In this document: in pieces, positions 42,781-51,561 of the stretch
How the letters are laid out: the number at the start of each line of letters is the position of its first letter
Position numbering within the stretch: the stretch's first letter is position 1
Origin: Clostridia bacterium
GTDB lineage: Bacteria > Bacillota > Clostridia > Peptostreptococcales > Anaerovoracaceae
Direction of reading: 5' to 3'
Length of the DNA: 52,927 bases
Assembly (NCBI GenBank): GCA_024403185.1
Contig: JAKSSG010000008.1
Location: 1-52,927 of the forward strand
Translations under genes and position numbers: made by a program
Notes under the pieces: model-generated
Seen by the model: the letters and a program-made list of their open reading frames with translations, nothing else
Told to the model about the DNA's origin: nothing
Databases searched by the model: none

Positions 42781-44163
42781 CTATCTGCTCCTGCGTCTGC
42801 TTTTGCGTCTTCTCTTTTTCCTGGACGCCGCCAGCATGATTAACAGAATGATAATTAATGCAGGTACTATGCACAGAGCAATGAAAAGCGGTATGTCTTC
42901 GTCTGCTATTCCTATGCGTGACAGAGGTCCGCCCTCCTCTGATCCTTCCAGTGCAACCAGTTCAGTCACACCTACTGCGTCACCTGACTTGTTATATGCA
43001 ACGAGCTGGCCCATGACTTCTCCCTTTTTTACAGGAGCTTCCGGCTTCTGCTCTTTTACTTCCACCTTTGTCGTGTAATCTTCCGGATCGCCATCACCTT
43101 TGTTGACGGTAATGACCATATCGCGGTCGGTTCCGATTTTAACCGCATGTTTTTCACCGTATTTTACAGGCAGGTCGTACTGTTCAGTTCCCTTCTCAAC
43201 CACCTTGCAGGACTCGTATTTGCCGAATCCGTAGTCCCATATGTTAAGTGTATCAACATATTTATTCAGCTCGTGAGGCGAATTTAGAACAACTGAAATG
43301 AGTTCCGTGTCTCCGTCTTTACCCGATGCAACTATGCAGTCTCCCGCGGTACTTGTGTATCCGGTTTTGATTCCGGTGCATCTCGGGTCCGTCACTATTC
43401 TCTTCACACCGTTGATTTCCACATGCTTCTTTCCATTTAAGAGCCTGTTGGAATTTGACACCTTTTTTTCTTTTGATCTCTTATTTGTAGGCGGCAGATA
43501 ATATTTTGATGTGCTGACAATTTTTCTGAACTGGGAGTTCTTCATGGCACATCTTGAAATCAGTGCAAGATCGTAGGCCGTGGTAACGTTATTCACCTCA
43601 TCCGGATTGAGCCCATTAGGGTTCTTGAAATGAGTGTGCTCCGCACCGCAGGATGCGGCATAATCATTCATCATGTCCGCAAAGCCGTCAATGCTTCCTC
43701 CGATTTCAACCGCCAGCACTTCGGCAACGTCATTTGCCGAGCGCAGCATGAGAGCGTACATGAGGTCCTTGACCTTGAAGGTCTCGCCCTTCTTGACCTT
43801 TAATGTCGACCCTTCGGTAGTGGGCTGAAAGCCTACCGTGATTTCCTGATCCATGTCAAGATTCTTCAGCGCCACCATACAGGTTACTATCTTGGTTACG
43901 CTTGCCAGGTCTCTCTGCTTGTATGCGTTTTTCTCATAGAGAATGGTACCGCTTCCCGCATCTATTAGTATCGCCGATGTTGCCTCCACCTTGAGCTTAA
44001 CGCCCGTATTGATATCCGCCGCCGGAACAATCTCGTGCTCCGTCATGAGATCGGGTTCATCGCCTGCGAAAACCTGCGTACCAAAAGGCGGCACCGCCCA
44101 GGTTATGGTCAGTGCCGCAATTAATGCTAAAACTGTGATTGCTTTTGCAAATCTTTTTATCAT
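42781..44163 (-). CDS. D-alanyl-D-alanine carboxypeptidase (PBP5/DacF type)
   Basis: 460 aa from the ATG at 44163; a GTG at 44169 is an alternative, both served by AAGGAG. Signal/membrane segment at the N-terminus. Penicillin-binding motifs: SxxK in LASVTKIVT, SxN in LRSANDVAE and KTG in GIKTGYTSTAGD. A C-terminal PBP5 beta domain (about 325-390) and then, unlike PBP5's amphipathic tail, a true membrane helix with a strongly basic end (KKRRRKSRRRSR). It trims D-Ala from peptidoglycan stem peptides. It lies between serC (15-nt gap) and uvrC (1-nt gap). Confidence 0.92.
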   Translation of the reverse strand: MIKRFAKAITVLALIAALTITWAVPPFGTQVFAGDEPDLMTEHEIVPAADINTGVKLKVEATSAILIDAGSGTILYEKNAYKQRDLASVTKIVTCMVALKNLDMDQEITVGFQPTTEGSTLKVKKGETFKVKDLMYALMLRSANDVAEVLAVEIGGSIDGFADMMNDYAASCGAEHTHFKNPNGLNPDEVNNVTTAYDLALISRCAMKNSQFRKIVSTSKYYLPPTNKRSKEKKVSNSNRLLNGKKHVEINGVKRIVTDPRCTGIKTGYTSTAGDCIVASGKDGDTELISVVLNSPHELNKYVDTLNIWDYGFGKYESCKVVEKGTEQYDLPVKYGEKHAVKIGTDRDMVITVNKGDGDPEDYTTKVEVKEQKPEAPVKKGEVMGQLVAYNKSGDAVGVTELVALEGSEEGGPLSRIGIADEDIPLFIALCIVPALIIILLIMLAASRKKRRRKSRRRSR

Positions 44164-44178
44164 TTGCACGTCTGCTCC

Positions 44179-45261
44179 TTATTTCTTCGCTTCGTAGTTC
44201 TTCAGGAATTCAACCAGAGCTTCAACGCCTTCCTTAGGCATTGCGTTGTAGATTGATGCTCTGAGACCGCCAACGCTTCTGTGGCCCTTCAGGTTATCCA
44301 TTCCTGCTGCCTTTGTAGCTGCAACAACTGCCGCATCTTCTTCGTCTGATCCTGTTACGAACGGAACGTTCATGAGTGATCTGTCTTCAGGAACAACTGA
44401 TCCTGTGAAGAGCTTGCTGCTGTCCAGGAAGTCGTAGAGAACCTTTGCCTTCTCTTCATTAATCTTCTGAACTTCTTCCAGTCCGCCCAGGTTCAGCAGG
44501 TACTTGAATACCTTGCCGCAGCAGTAGATGTCCCAGCAGTTTGGAGTGTTGTACATTGAATCCTTGTCTGCGTGAGTCTTGTATGAAAGATAAGTAGGAC
44601 AGAAATCAGGAACGTCACCGATCAGATCTTCTCTGATGATTACAACTGCCATGCCTGCAGGACCAACGTTCTTCTGAACGCCTGCCCAGATTACGCCGTA
44701 ATCTTCAACATTGCAAGGCTTTGACAGGAACATTGATGACTGGTCGGAAACCAGAATCTTACCCTTTGTGTTCGGCAGCTTCTTGAATGTAGTTCCGTTG
44801 ATTGTCTCGTTTTCACAGATATATACATAGTCTGCATTGTCAGGAATGTCCAGATCGCTGCAGTCAGGAACATATGAGAAATTCTTGTCTGCTGATGAAG
44901 CTACAATTTTTACTTCGCCATACTTCTTGGCTTCTGCGATTGCCTTCTTTGACCATGCGCCTGTTTCAACATAGCATGCCACACCGTTTTTCATGAGATT
45001 AAGCGGAACCATTGCAAACTGCACTGTACCGCCACCCTGTACAAACAGAATCTTGTAGTTGTCAGGAATGTTCATGAGCTTTTTAAGATCTGCAACTGCT
45101 TCGTCATAAATGCCGACGAAAGCCTTTGATCTGTGGCTCATTTCCATTACAGACATGCCTGTGCCGCGATAATTCAGCACTTCTTCTGCAATTTCTTCCA
45201 GTACCGGTTCAGGCATCATTGCCGGACCTGCCGAGAAATTAAACACTCTATCGTATTTCAT
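44179..45261 (-). CDS. serC: Phosphoserine aminotransferase
   Basis: 360 aa. FNFSAGPAMMPEPVLEE start, FVQGGGTVQFAMVPLNL, and the PLP lysine in WAGVQKNVGPAGM, all SerC-specific. It converts 3-phosphohydroxypyruvate to phosphoserine. It is divergent from serA across 177 nt, so the two serine genes share a control region; the serC side has TATACT without a clear -35. Confidence 0.95.
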   Translation of the reverse strand: MKYDRVFNFSAGPAMMPEPVLEEIAEEVLNYRGTGMSVMEMSHRSKAFVGIYDEAVADLKKLMNIPDNYKILFVQGGGTVQFAMVPLNLMKNGVACYVETGAWSKKAIAEAKKYGEVKIVASSADKNFSYVPDCSDLDIPDNADYVYICENETINGTTFKKLPNTKGKILVSDQSSMFLSKPCNVEDYGVIWAGVQKNVGPAGMAVVIIREDLIGDVPDFCPTYLSYKTHADKDSMYNTPNCWDIYCCGKVFKYLLNLGGLEEVQKINEEKAKVLYDFLDSSKLFTGSVVPEDRSLMNVPFVTGSDEEDAAVVAATKAAGMDNLKGHRSVGGLRASIYNAMPKEGVEALVEFLKNYEAKK

Positions 45262-45438
45262 TTGAGTCCTCCTTCTGAATGCATTGTAAACTCATAAAAT
45301 AAATCTTTACATCTTAAATAAGTATATCACTAATCATGGTAGAAAAAAACAGCTTTCAGTGTTACAATGAGTTTTACACGGGTAATTATTAAAAAATATT
45401 GTGTTAAGCTATAAAAACTATTAAACGAGGTGACTTAA

Positions 45439-46575
45439 ATGTTTAAAATTGGTACTTTCAACAAAATCTCACCAGTTGGACTTAATAAGCTGACTGATGC
45501 TTACACTCTGGTTGAGAATCCTGATGAAGCACACGGTCTCATCCTGAGAAGCTATGACATGCATGAAATGGATTTCTCGGATAACCTTCTGGCAATCGGC
45601 AGAGCCGGTGCAGGTACAAACAATGTTCCTGTTGACAGATGTGCAGAACAGGGAATCGTAGTATTCAACGCACCGGGCGCTAATGCAAATGCCGTAAAGG
45701 AACTGTGCGTCTGCGGAATGATTCTGGCAGCACGTAATGTTCCCGAGGGATATACCTGGGCAAAGACACTCAAGGGAAGTGAAGGCGTTGGCAAGCAGAT
45801 TGAAAAGGGCAAGGGTCAGTTCGCAGGAACTGAAATCATGGGCAAGACTCTGGGAATCATCGGCCTTGGTGCAATCGGCAGACTGGTTGCAGATGCAGCT
45901 ATCGCTCTGGGCATGAGTGTAATCGGCTACGATGCTTTCCTGACTGACGCAGTTCGCGAAATGCTCAATCCGGAAATTACTGTTGCTGACGATCTGGCTA
46001 AGCTCTATCCTGAATGCGACTACATCTCAATTCACGTTCCTGCAAACGACGCAACAAAGGGAATGATGAACGCTGAAGCATTCGCACAGATGAAGGATGG
46101 CGTAATGTTCATGAACTTTGCTCGTGACAAGCTGATGAATGACGACGACCTGCTGGCAGCACTCGAATCCGGCAAGGTTGCAAAATATGTAACTGACTTC
46201 GCAGATGATGCAGTGCTCAACGCTGACCATCCGGGAATCATCGTACTCCCTCACCTTGGCGCTTCATCAGCTGAAGCTGAAGACAACTGTGCAAGCATGG
46301 CAGTTTCCCAGGTTATGGACTACATCGAAAACGGAAACATCGTCAATTCAGTTAACATGCCAAGAGTATCCCTGGGAAAGAAGACATGTCCTAGACTTTC
46401 AGTAATCTGTAAGGCAAATGCCGCTGCAGACGTTCTGACAAAGATAGCTGAACTGGAACTTACAAATGTTGCTTCAGGAACTCGCGGAAACTACTCATAC
46501 ATTCTCGCAGATCTGGGTGACAAGAAGGCAGACATCAAGGTTGCCGGTGTTATCAGAGCAAGAGTAATTGAATAA
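45439..46575 (+). CDS. serA: D-3-phosphoglycerate dehydrogenase
   Basis: 378 aa, shorter than the about 525-aa long form. NAD site LGIIGLGAIGRLVADAAIALG (shortened here: IGLGAIGRLV), catalytic Arg in GRAGAGTNNVP, Glu/His in HPGIIVLPHLGASSAEAE. The C-terminal part (ANAAADVLTKIAELELT) is a small ACT-like remnant. First step of serine synthesis, paired with divergent serC. A TTTACA-N18-TATTGT promoter upstream is plausible but weak. Confidence 0.93.
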   Translation: MFKIGTFNKISPVGLNKLTDAYTLVENPDEAHGLILRSYDMHEMDFSDNLLAIGRAGAGTNNVPVDRCAEQGIVVFNAPGANANAVKELCVCGMILAARNVPEGYTWAKTLKGSEGVGKQIEKGKGQFAGTEIMGKTLGIIGLGAIGRLVADAAIALGMSVIGYDAFLTDAVREMLNPEITVADDLAKLYPECDYISIHVPANDATKGMMNAEAFAQMKDGVMFMNFARDKLMNDDDLLAALESGKVAKYVTDFADDAVLNADHPGIIVLPHLGASSAEAEDNCASMAVSQVMDYIENGNIVNSVNMPRVSLGKKTCPRLSVICKANAAADVLTKIAELELTNVASGTRGNYSYILADLGDKKADIKVAGVIRARVIE

Positions 46576-46593
46576 AAAACCGATAAACTGACA

Positions 46594-46619
46594 AGAGACC
46601 CTCCGGGGTCTCTTTTTTT
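46594..46619 (+). terminator. Terminator of serA
   Basis: AGAGACC / GGTCTCT with extra C-G pairs in a CTCCGG loop, then seven T. Confidence 0.9.
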
Positions 46620-46643
46620 GTTGGAATGCAAGGGCGTTTTTTG

Positions 46644-46672
46644 TTGACATTTATTTCCATTATTGGTATTAT
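46644..46672 (+). promoter_or_regulatory. Strong promoter in front of the truncated nuclease gene
   Basis: TTGACA (46644-46649), 17-nt spacer, TATTAT (46667-46672), 28 nt before the ATG at 46700. Confidence 0.65.
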
Positions 46673-46699
46673 TTATGTGGCTCATGGTGACAAATAAGC

Positions 46700-47434
46700 A
46701 TGCTTTTGTACAAAATAAGCCACAAAAGAAACCGTTATTATCATTCTCTGAGAATTGATGGCACGTACAAACGCAAACATCTGTCTCCGCTCATTAAAGG
46801 TGAAAGTTATTTTATTAATCAGCTGGCCCGAAAAGAATATATTAAAAAATCGCTTCCTTTAATTGATTCCAACATAGCACAACTGGAACGGGCCCTCTCA
46901 CGTTATTCTCCGGTTGATCCCGGCAGTGTTCTCAAACATATGAAAAGTGCGTATCAGTATCTTGAGATCTCACGTTTCTTTGAAACCGAAGATGCTGACT
47001 CACTTGAAAATCAGATGCTTCACCAGTTGAGCCACTTTGATAATATGGGGACTTTATTTAAGGGTCCGGACGAATTTGTTGCGCTACGTCTCGGAGATCA
47101 CAAGTCATGGGCTGCAGAATCGTACGAGAGAAACACTTATCCTTTTGGCGATGATATAATTCTGGCCTCCGATGGGACACGCACACGTTCAAAGGCTGAA
47201 GCCGTATGGTACGACAAGCTTAAACTCTTTGATGTTCCTTTCAAATTTGACAAGCTCACCTATTTTGGAGACAATCCGGACACAGGTATCAAATCATTCC
47301 CAGATTATAAAACGACGGTTAATCAACCGCCGTTTTCTTTCATTATATATACTGCTTTCTGCATATGTCTTTCAGCACGCATTCATCGCATTTCGGATTC
47401 CTTGCCGTGCAGCATTTTCTGCCATGCCATATGA
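46700..47434 (+). pseudogene. Truncated PD-(D/E)xK-type nuclease-like gene
   Basis: The frame encodes 244 aa, but only about the first 203 look native. They follow a Firmicute pattern of uncharacterised nuclease-like proteins: helical N-terminus, then DGTRTRSKAEAVWYDKLKLF ... VPFKFDKLTYF ... SFPDY, where SK-E and PDY correspond to the first active-site elements. After that the frame reads through the nth terminator and the antisense of nth (to 47434). The usual C-terminal strand with the remaining catalytic residues is missing. I read it as a gene whose 3' end was lost at the nth junction. No good ribosome site is seen. Confidence 0.65.
47309..47336 (-). terminator. Terminator of nth
   Basis: AAAACGACGGTT / AACCGCCGTTTT with one mismatch and a 4-nt loop; TTTT follows on the minus strand. 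It lies inside the open frame of the truncated nuclease gene. Confidence 0.8.
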
Positions 47435-48032
47435 GACTGTGATGAGCTTCCGACCACCTCTCTTCAGGCAGCACTTTCATCAGTTCCATCTCCGTAGCCA
47501 GGACCTCTGCCTGGCCTGCAGATTTGGCTGATCCACCGTCGCCGTTCATCGCAAGTCCAATCCTGTGGGACACTCTGAAAACATGAGTGTCCACAGCTAT
47601 TCTCTGCTGTCCGAATCCGACTGCCAGAACCACATTTGCCGTCTTCCTGCCCACGCCCGGAAGCGCAACCAGAGCGTCATAATCCTCCGGCACCTCTCCC
47701 CCGTGCTTCTCGCAGAGCGCCCTTGCCAGAGCAATTATATTCTTTGATTTTGTCTTGTACATTCCTATGGTCCTTATGATTTCCATCACATCTTCCTGAG
47801 ATGCAAAGGCAAGATCTCCGGGCGCAGGATACCTGTCAAACAGCTCCCTGCTTACACCGTTTACGCTTACATCTGTTGTCTGTGCGGAGAGCACAACACA
47901 AACGATCAATTCGTAAACATTTCTATGAACAAGAGCGCATCCGGCATCGGGATATTCCGCTGCCAGAAGGTCCAGAATTTCTGTAATTTTCTTCGCAGAT
48001 AATCTGCGTTTTTTTGTCTCTGTTTTCGCCAT
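47343..48032 (-). CDS. nth: Endonuclease III
   Basis: 229 aa. Helix-hairpin-helix with the catalytic lysine, LPGVGRKTANVVLAV, then the catalytic aspartate in VDTHVFRVSHR, and a C-terminal 4Fe-4S loop C-x6-C-x2-C-x5-C (CTARNPKCDECVLKDIC). A DNA glycosylase/AP lyase for oxidised pyrimidines. GGAG lies 10 nt before the ATG. A GCAAAGGCA word is inside (47813). Confidence 0.96.
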   Translation of the reverse strand: MAKTETKKRRLSAKKITEILDLLAAEYPDAGCALVHRNVYELIVCVVLSAQTTDVSVNGVSRELFDRYPAPGDLAFASQEDVMEIIRTIGMYKTKSKNIIALARALCEKHGGEVPEDYDALVALPGVGRKTANVVLAVGFGQQRIAVDTHVFRVSHRIGLAMNGDGGSAKSAGQAEVLATEMELMKVLPEERWSEAHHSLIWHGRKCCTARNPKCDECVLKDICRKQYI

Positions 48033-48251
48033 TTTTGACTATCTCCAGAATGCCTGAATCCGGCATTATAATAAAAGTCGCTGTATTGTTTTGCTCCTCA
48101 TAAGCCCCTGTTTATACATTATACAATGGGTTTTTGAAATAATCTTGCGGTCATTTTTACCCATTTCGTATTAGTGTGCTAAATTGTAAATATGGCAAAA
48201 AATCGTGATAAAACCGGTTACATTTTTCAGAAAGTTGTAGTATACTTCTCT

Positions 48252-48260
48252 TGTTATAAT
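48252..48260 (+). promoter_or_regulatory. Extended -10 promoter of the NCS1 permease
   Basis: TGTTATAAT, 30 nt before the ATG at 48291. No -35 at the right spacing is convincing. The rest of the 258-nt divergent gap to nth is AT-rich; the only other feature seen is a small hairpin AATGCC/GGCATT near 48050. Confidence 0.55.
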
Positions 48261-48290
48261 TATTTCTATTTTCAATGACGGAGGTGTTTT

Positions 48291-49889
48291 ATGGCAACTT
48301 ACACACAAGTTGAGAAAAACGGTCTGTTTGAATTAACAGACGAAGCCCGTCAGGAGCTGGCAGCTTCATCGTATTTCAATGAAGACCTGGCTCCTACTAC
48401 CGTAGCACAGAGAAACTGGACTACTTACAACATTTCAATGCTGTGGGTAGGTATGTCAATCTGTATCCCGGCACTGGCACTTGGTTCCGGACTTATCGGT
48501 ATGGGCGTATCACCATGGTTATCAGTATTAAACGTAATACTGGGTAACATCATCATCCTGATTCCAATTCAGTTGAACTCACAGATTGGTACTAAGTATG
48601 GTATCCCATTCCCACTGTTCGCAAGACTGACATTCGGTATCAGAGGTGCTCACTTACCAGCACTGCTGAGAGCACTGACTGCCTGCGGATGGACTTCCGT
48701 ACAGGCATGGGTAGGCGGCGGCGCATTCGCTGCTGTAATCGGCGTATTTGTTCCTAAGTTCCTCGATCCGAGCTGGACAATCACTCTCCCTTCATGGGGC
48801 GGATTACAGACATGGCCACCTGCTGGAACATTCATCGGTTATGTAATCTTCATCCTGTTCGTAGGCTGGGTTGCTTACAACGGAATGGACAGAATCAAGT
48901 TCATCCAGGATCTGGGCGGACCTATTCTGATCATCGTAATGATCGCACTGCTGATCTGGTCAGCAGTACAGGCTGGACACAAAGGCTACAGCTTCTTCGA
49001 AGTAATGCAGCAGCCAACAGACTACGCTTTAGTAGATTCACTCGGCGGATTCTGGCCAGTATATCTCTCAGCCCTGATGGGTAATATCGCATTCTGGGCT
49101 ACAATGGCACTGAACATTCCTGACTTCTCGAGATATGCAAAATCTCAGAGCTCACAGTTTAGAGGCCAGCTCTACGGTATGCCGCTGCCAATGGCACTGT
49201 GCGCATTCGTAGGTACTTACTTCGCTCAGGCTACTAAGCTTGCTGAACTGAAGGTTGACGAAGACGGTAATGCAGTTGCAATCTTTGACCCAACAAACGT
49301 ATTCTACTATGTAGATAACAAGCTGGTTATCTTCATCGCAGCATTCGGCGTAGTTTGCGCAACAATCACTACTTGCGTAGCTGCTAACGTAGTAGCTCCT
49401 GCAAACGGAATTTCAAACATCAACCCTCGTAAGATCGGTTACAAGAAGGGCGTTATCATCACTATCCTGATTGCATTCTTCGTACTCCAGGCATGGTGGA
49501 TTTATGGTAATGGTGCAGCATACTTCACTTGGATGAACGCTTATGGTACTATCCTGGCTCCAGTAGCTGCTATCTTCATCGCTGACTACTTCGTAGTTAA
49601 GCATAAGAGAGTTGACATCGCTTCAATGTTCAAGGGCGAAGACGGAAGATACTGGTACTTCAATGGTATCAACTGGGCTGCTGTAATCTCATGGTTCGTA
49701 GCATTCATTCTTCCACTTCTTCCATACTTCGGCGTTGGCGGATCATTCATCGGCTTCGTAAATACTATCAACTATGTATGGTCATTCATCATCGGTTTCG
49801 TTCTCTACATCATCCTGATGAAGACTGGAATGAAGGGCAACTCGGATGTATCTGAAGAAGAACACGAAGCATTCACAAGCAGATCATAA
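48291..49889 (+). CDS. NCS1 family nucleobase/hydantoin:cation symporter
   Basis: 532 aa, 12 membrane helices. NCS1 hallmarks: EDLAPTTVAQRNWTTYNIS before helix 1, GIPFPLFARLTFGIRGAHLPALLRAL (family block around helix 3; core FARLTFGIRGAHLP), and LNIPDFSRYAKSQ. It imports a purine, pyrimidine, allantoin or hydantoin with a cation. The hydantoinase next door points to a cyclic ureide or dihydropyrimidine. GGAGG lies 8 nt upstream. Valine and alanine codon choice (many GTA, GCT) differs from the Val GTT/GTC-rich minus-strand genes, as in highly expressed genes. Confidence 0.93.
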   Translation: MATYTQVEKNGLFELTDEARQELAASSYFNEDLAPTTVAQRNWTTYNISMLWVGMSICIPALALGSGLIGMGVSPWLSVLNVILGNIIILIPIQLNSQIGTKYGIPFPLFARLTFGIRGAHLPALLRALTACGWTSVQAWVGGGAFAAVIGVFVPKFLDPSWTITLPSWGGLQTWPPAGTFIGYVIFILFVGWVAYNGMDRIKFIQDLGGPILIIVMIALLIWSAVQAGHKGYSFFEVMQQPTDYALVDSLGGFWPVYLSALMGNIAFWATMALNIPDFSRYAKSQSSQFRGQLYGMPLPMALCAFVGTYFAQATKLAELKVDEDGNAVAIFDPTNVFYYVDNKLVIFIAAFGVVCATITTCVAANVVAPANGISNINPRKIGYKKGVIITILIAFFVLQAWWIYGNGAAYFTWMNAYGTILAPVAAIFIADYFVVKHKRVDIASMFKGEDGRYWYFNGINWAAVISWFVAFILPLLPYFGVGGSFIGFVNTINYVWSFIIGFVLYIILMKTGMKGNSDVSEEEHEAFTSRS

Positions 49890-49917
49890 TCTGATTTGTT
49901 GAATTAAAACAAAACAC

Positions 49918-50010
49918 GAGGCTCAGGCCTCAGAGACTCAGTCTCAAATTATAAAGTCTGTTAAAAACTTTATATAAAGAAAAGAGCCTTTGAGACACTC
50001 AAAGGCTCTT
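49918..50010 (+). promoter_or_regulatory. Three-hairpin intergenic RNA element between permease and hydantoinase
   Basis: Hairpin 1 is GAGGC-TCAG-GCCTC (49918-49931), hairpin 2 is GAGAC-TCA-GTCTC (49933-49945), and hairpin 3 is a 13-bp perfect stem AAGAGCCTTTGAG-ACA-CTCAAAGGCTCTT (49982-50010). There is no T-run after hairpin 3. GTCTCAAA (49941-49948) can pair with TTTGAGAC (49989-49996), and AGGCTC (49919-49924) with GAGCCT (49984-49989). Hairpins 1/2 and hairpin 3 could therefore exclude each other. Confidence 0.6.
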
Positions 50011-50046
50011 GGTTTATCCGACACTTTCTATAAAGGAGGGACACAA

Positions 50047-51477
50047 ATGGATTTATTAATCAAAGGCGGCAAAGTCGTAACAGCAAAGAGCACATTCAAG
50101 GCTGATGTAGCTGTAAAGAACGGCAAAATCGCTGCAATCGGAACAAATCTGAAGCCTGACAAGGGTACAGAAGTTGTTGATGCTAAAGGCAAGCTCGTAC
50201 TGCCTGGCGCACTGGATGGACATACTCACATGTACATGCCGTTTGGTGGAACAATCTCCACTGATGACTACTATGATGGTACTGTAGCTGCAGCTTGCGG
50301 CGGTACTACTACAATCTTCAACTTTGAAACTCAGGCTCCGGGACAGCCAATGGACAAACTGGTTAAGGAAAAGCTGAAGATAGCTGAAGAACAGGGTCCT
50401 GTAATCGACTACTCACTCCACGTAGGCGTAGGCGATGTAACAAACGAAAAAATGCTGAAGTCAATGGACAAGGTTGTTGACATGGGTATCACTTCATTCA
50501 AGGTATTCATGGTTTATGACTTTGGTGTAGATGATGGTCAGTTCTATGCAACTCTCTGCCACGCTAAGGAAATCGGCGCACTGGTAGGAGTACATGCTGA
50601 AAACAAGAACGTAAATGACTTCCTCGTAAAGAAGTATCTGAGCGAAGGAAACATTTCACCTTGGTATCACTACATGTCAAAGAACGAAGCAGTTGCAGGC
50701 GAAGCTGATGTAAGAGCTATCAACCTGGCTAAGATGGCTGGCGCAGCACTGTACATTGTTCATCTGGACAATGCTCAGGGTGTTGAAGCAGTTAGACAGG
50801 CAAGAGCAGAAGGATATCCTATCTTCGCAGAAACATGCCCACAGTACCTCGAGTTCACTAAGGAAGTTTATGCTAAGGGCAGACCTGAAGTTAAACTTCG
50901 TCCACAGGACTTCGTTTGCTCACCTCCAATGAAGGGCAAAGAATCCAAGGACGCTCTGTGGGATGGTATCAGAACAGGCGTTGTATCCACACTGGCAACA
51001 GACCACTGTCCGTTCCTGAAGAAGGAAAAGGATTGGGGCATCAAGACAAAGACAGGCGCAAAGGGCAACTTCACTACTATTCCTAACGGATGTGCAGGTG
51101 TTGAAAACATGTATCCTTACATCCTGTCAGCTGCTAACAAGGGCAAGATTACATTCAACAAGGCTGTTGAAATTTCTGCAACTAACCCTGCTAAGCTCTT
51201 CGGAGTTGACTACTGCAAGGGATCAATCGAAGTTGGTAAGGATGCAGATATCGTAATCTACGATCCTAAGAAGAATGTTGTTATCAACAACAAGAAGAAC
51301 CAGCACGGCTCAATCGACCACACAATCTGGGAAGGCATCGAATGCAAGGGATATCCATGTGCAGTATACAGCCATGGTAACCTGGTATTTGACGGCAAGG
51401 ACTTCGTTGGTAAGAAGGGCGCTGGTAAGTTCCTGAAGCAGAAGAAGGTTAACCACAAGGGACCTGAACTCGTTTAA
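50047..51477 (+). CDS. Dihydropyrimidinase / D-hydantoinase
   Basis: 476 aa from the ATG at 50047 (AAAGGAGGG upstream). Amidohydrolase barrel: metal-binding H59-T-H61 (LDGHTHMYMPFGG), the carbamylated lysine in TSFKVFMVYDF, the later histidines in LVGVHAEN and YIVHLDNAQG, and the aspartate in LATDHCPF. It opens dihydropyrimidine or hydantoin rings. No beta-ureidopropionase or carbamoylase gene is in the window, so the next step would be encoded elsewhere. It follows the NCS1 permease in the same direction. Confidence 0.93.
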   Translation: MDLLIKGGKVVTAKSTFKADVAVKNGKIAAIGTNLKPDKGTEVVDAKGKLVLPGALDGHTHMYMPFGGTISTDDYYDGTVAAACGGTTTIFNFETQAPGQPMDKLVKEKLKIAEEQGPVIDYSLHVGVGDVTNEKMLKSMDKVVDMGITSFKVFMVYDFGVDDGQFYATLCHAKEIGALVGVHAENKNVNDFLVKKYLSEGNISPWYHYMSKNEAVAGEADVRAINLAKMAGAALYIVHLDNAQGVEAVRQARAEGYPIFAETCPQYLEFTKEVYAKGRPEVKLRPQDFVCSPPMKGKESKDALWDGIRTGVVSTLATDHCPFLKKEKDWGIKTKTGAKGNFTTIPNGCAGVENMYPYILSAANKGKITFNKAVEISATNPAKLFGVDYCKGSIEVGKDADIVIYDPKKNVVINNKKNQHGSIDHTIWEGIECKGYPCAVYSHGNLVFDGKDFVGKKGAGKFLKQKKVNHKGPELV

Positions 51478-51511
51478 TTAAATCGGGTTTAACACTAAAG
51501 GATAAATATTA

Positions 51512-51546
51512 AAAGAACTGTTGCAATTGCAACAGTTCTTTTTTAT
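51512..51546. terminator. Bidirectional terminator between hydantoinase and metY
   Basis: A perfect palindrome, AAAGAACTGTTGCAA and its complement with no unpaired loop base, followed by T-runs on both strands. Confidence 0.9.
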
Positions 51547-51561
51547 TATACTGCACTATCA

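Noticed and set aside
49982..50010. Large hairpin before the hydantoinase gene as an intrinsic terminator
   Set aside because: The stem is strong, but GGTTTATCC follows instead of a T-run.
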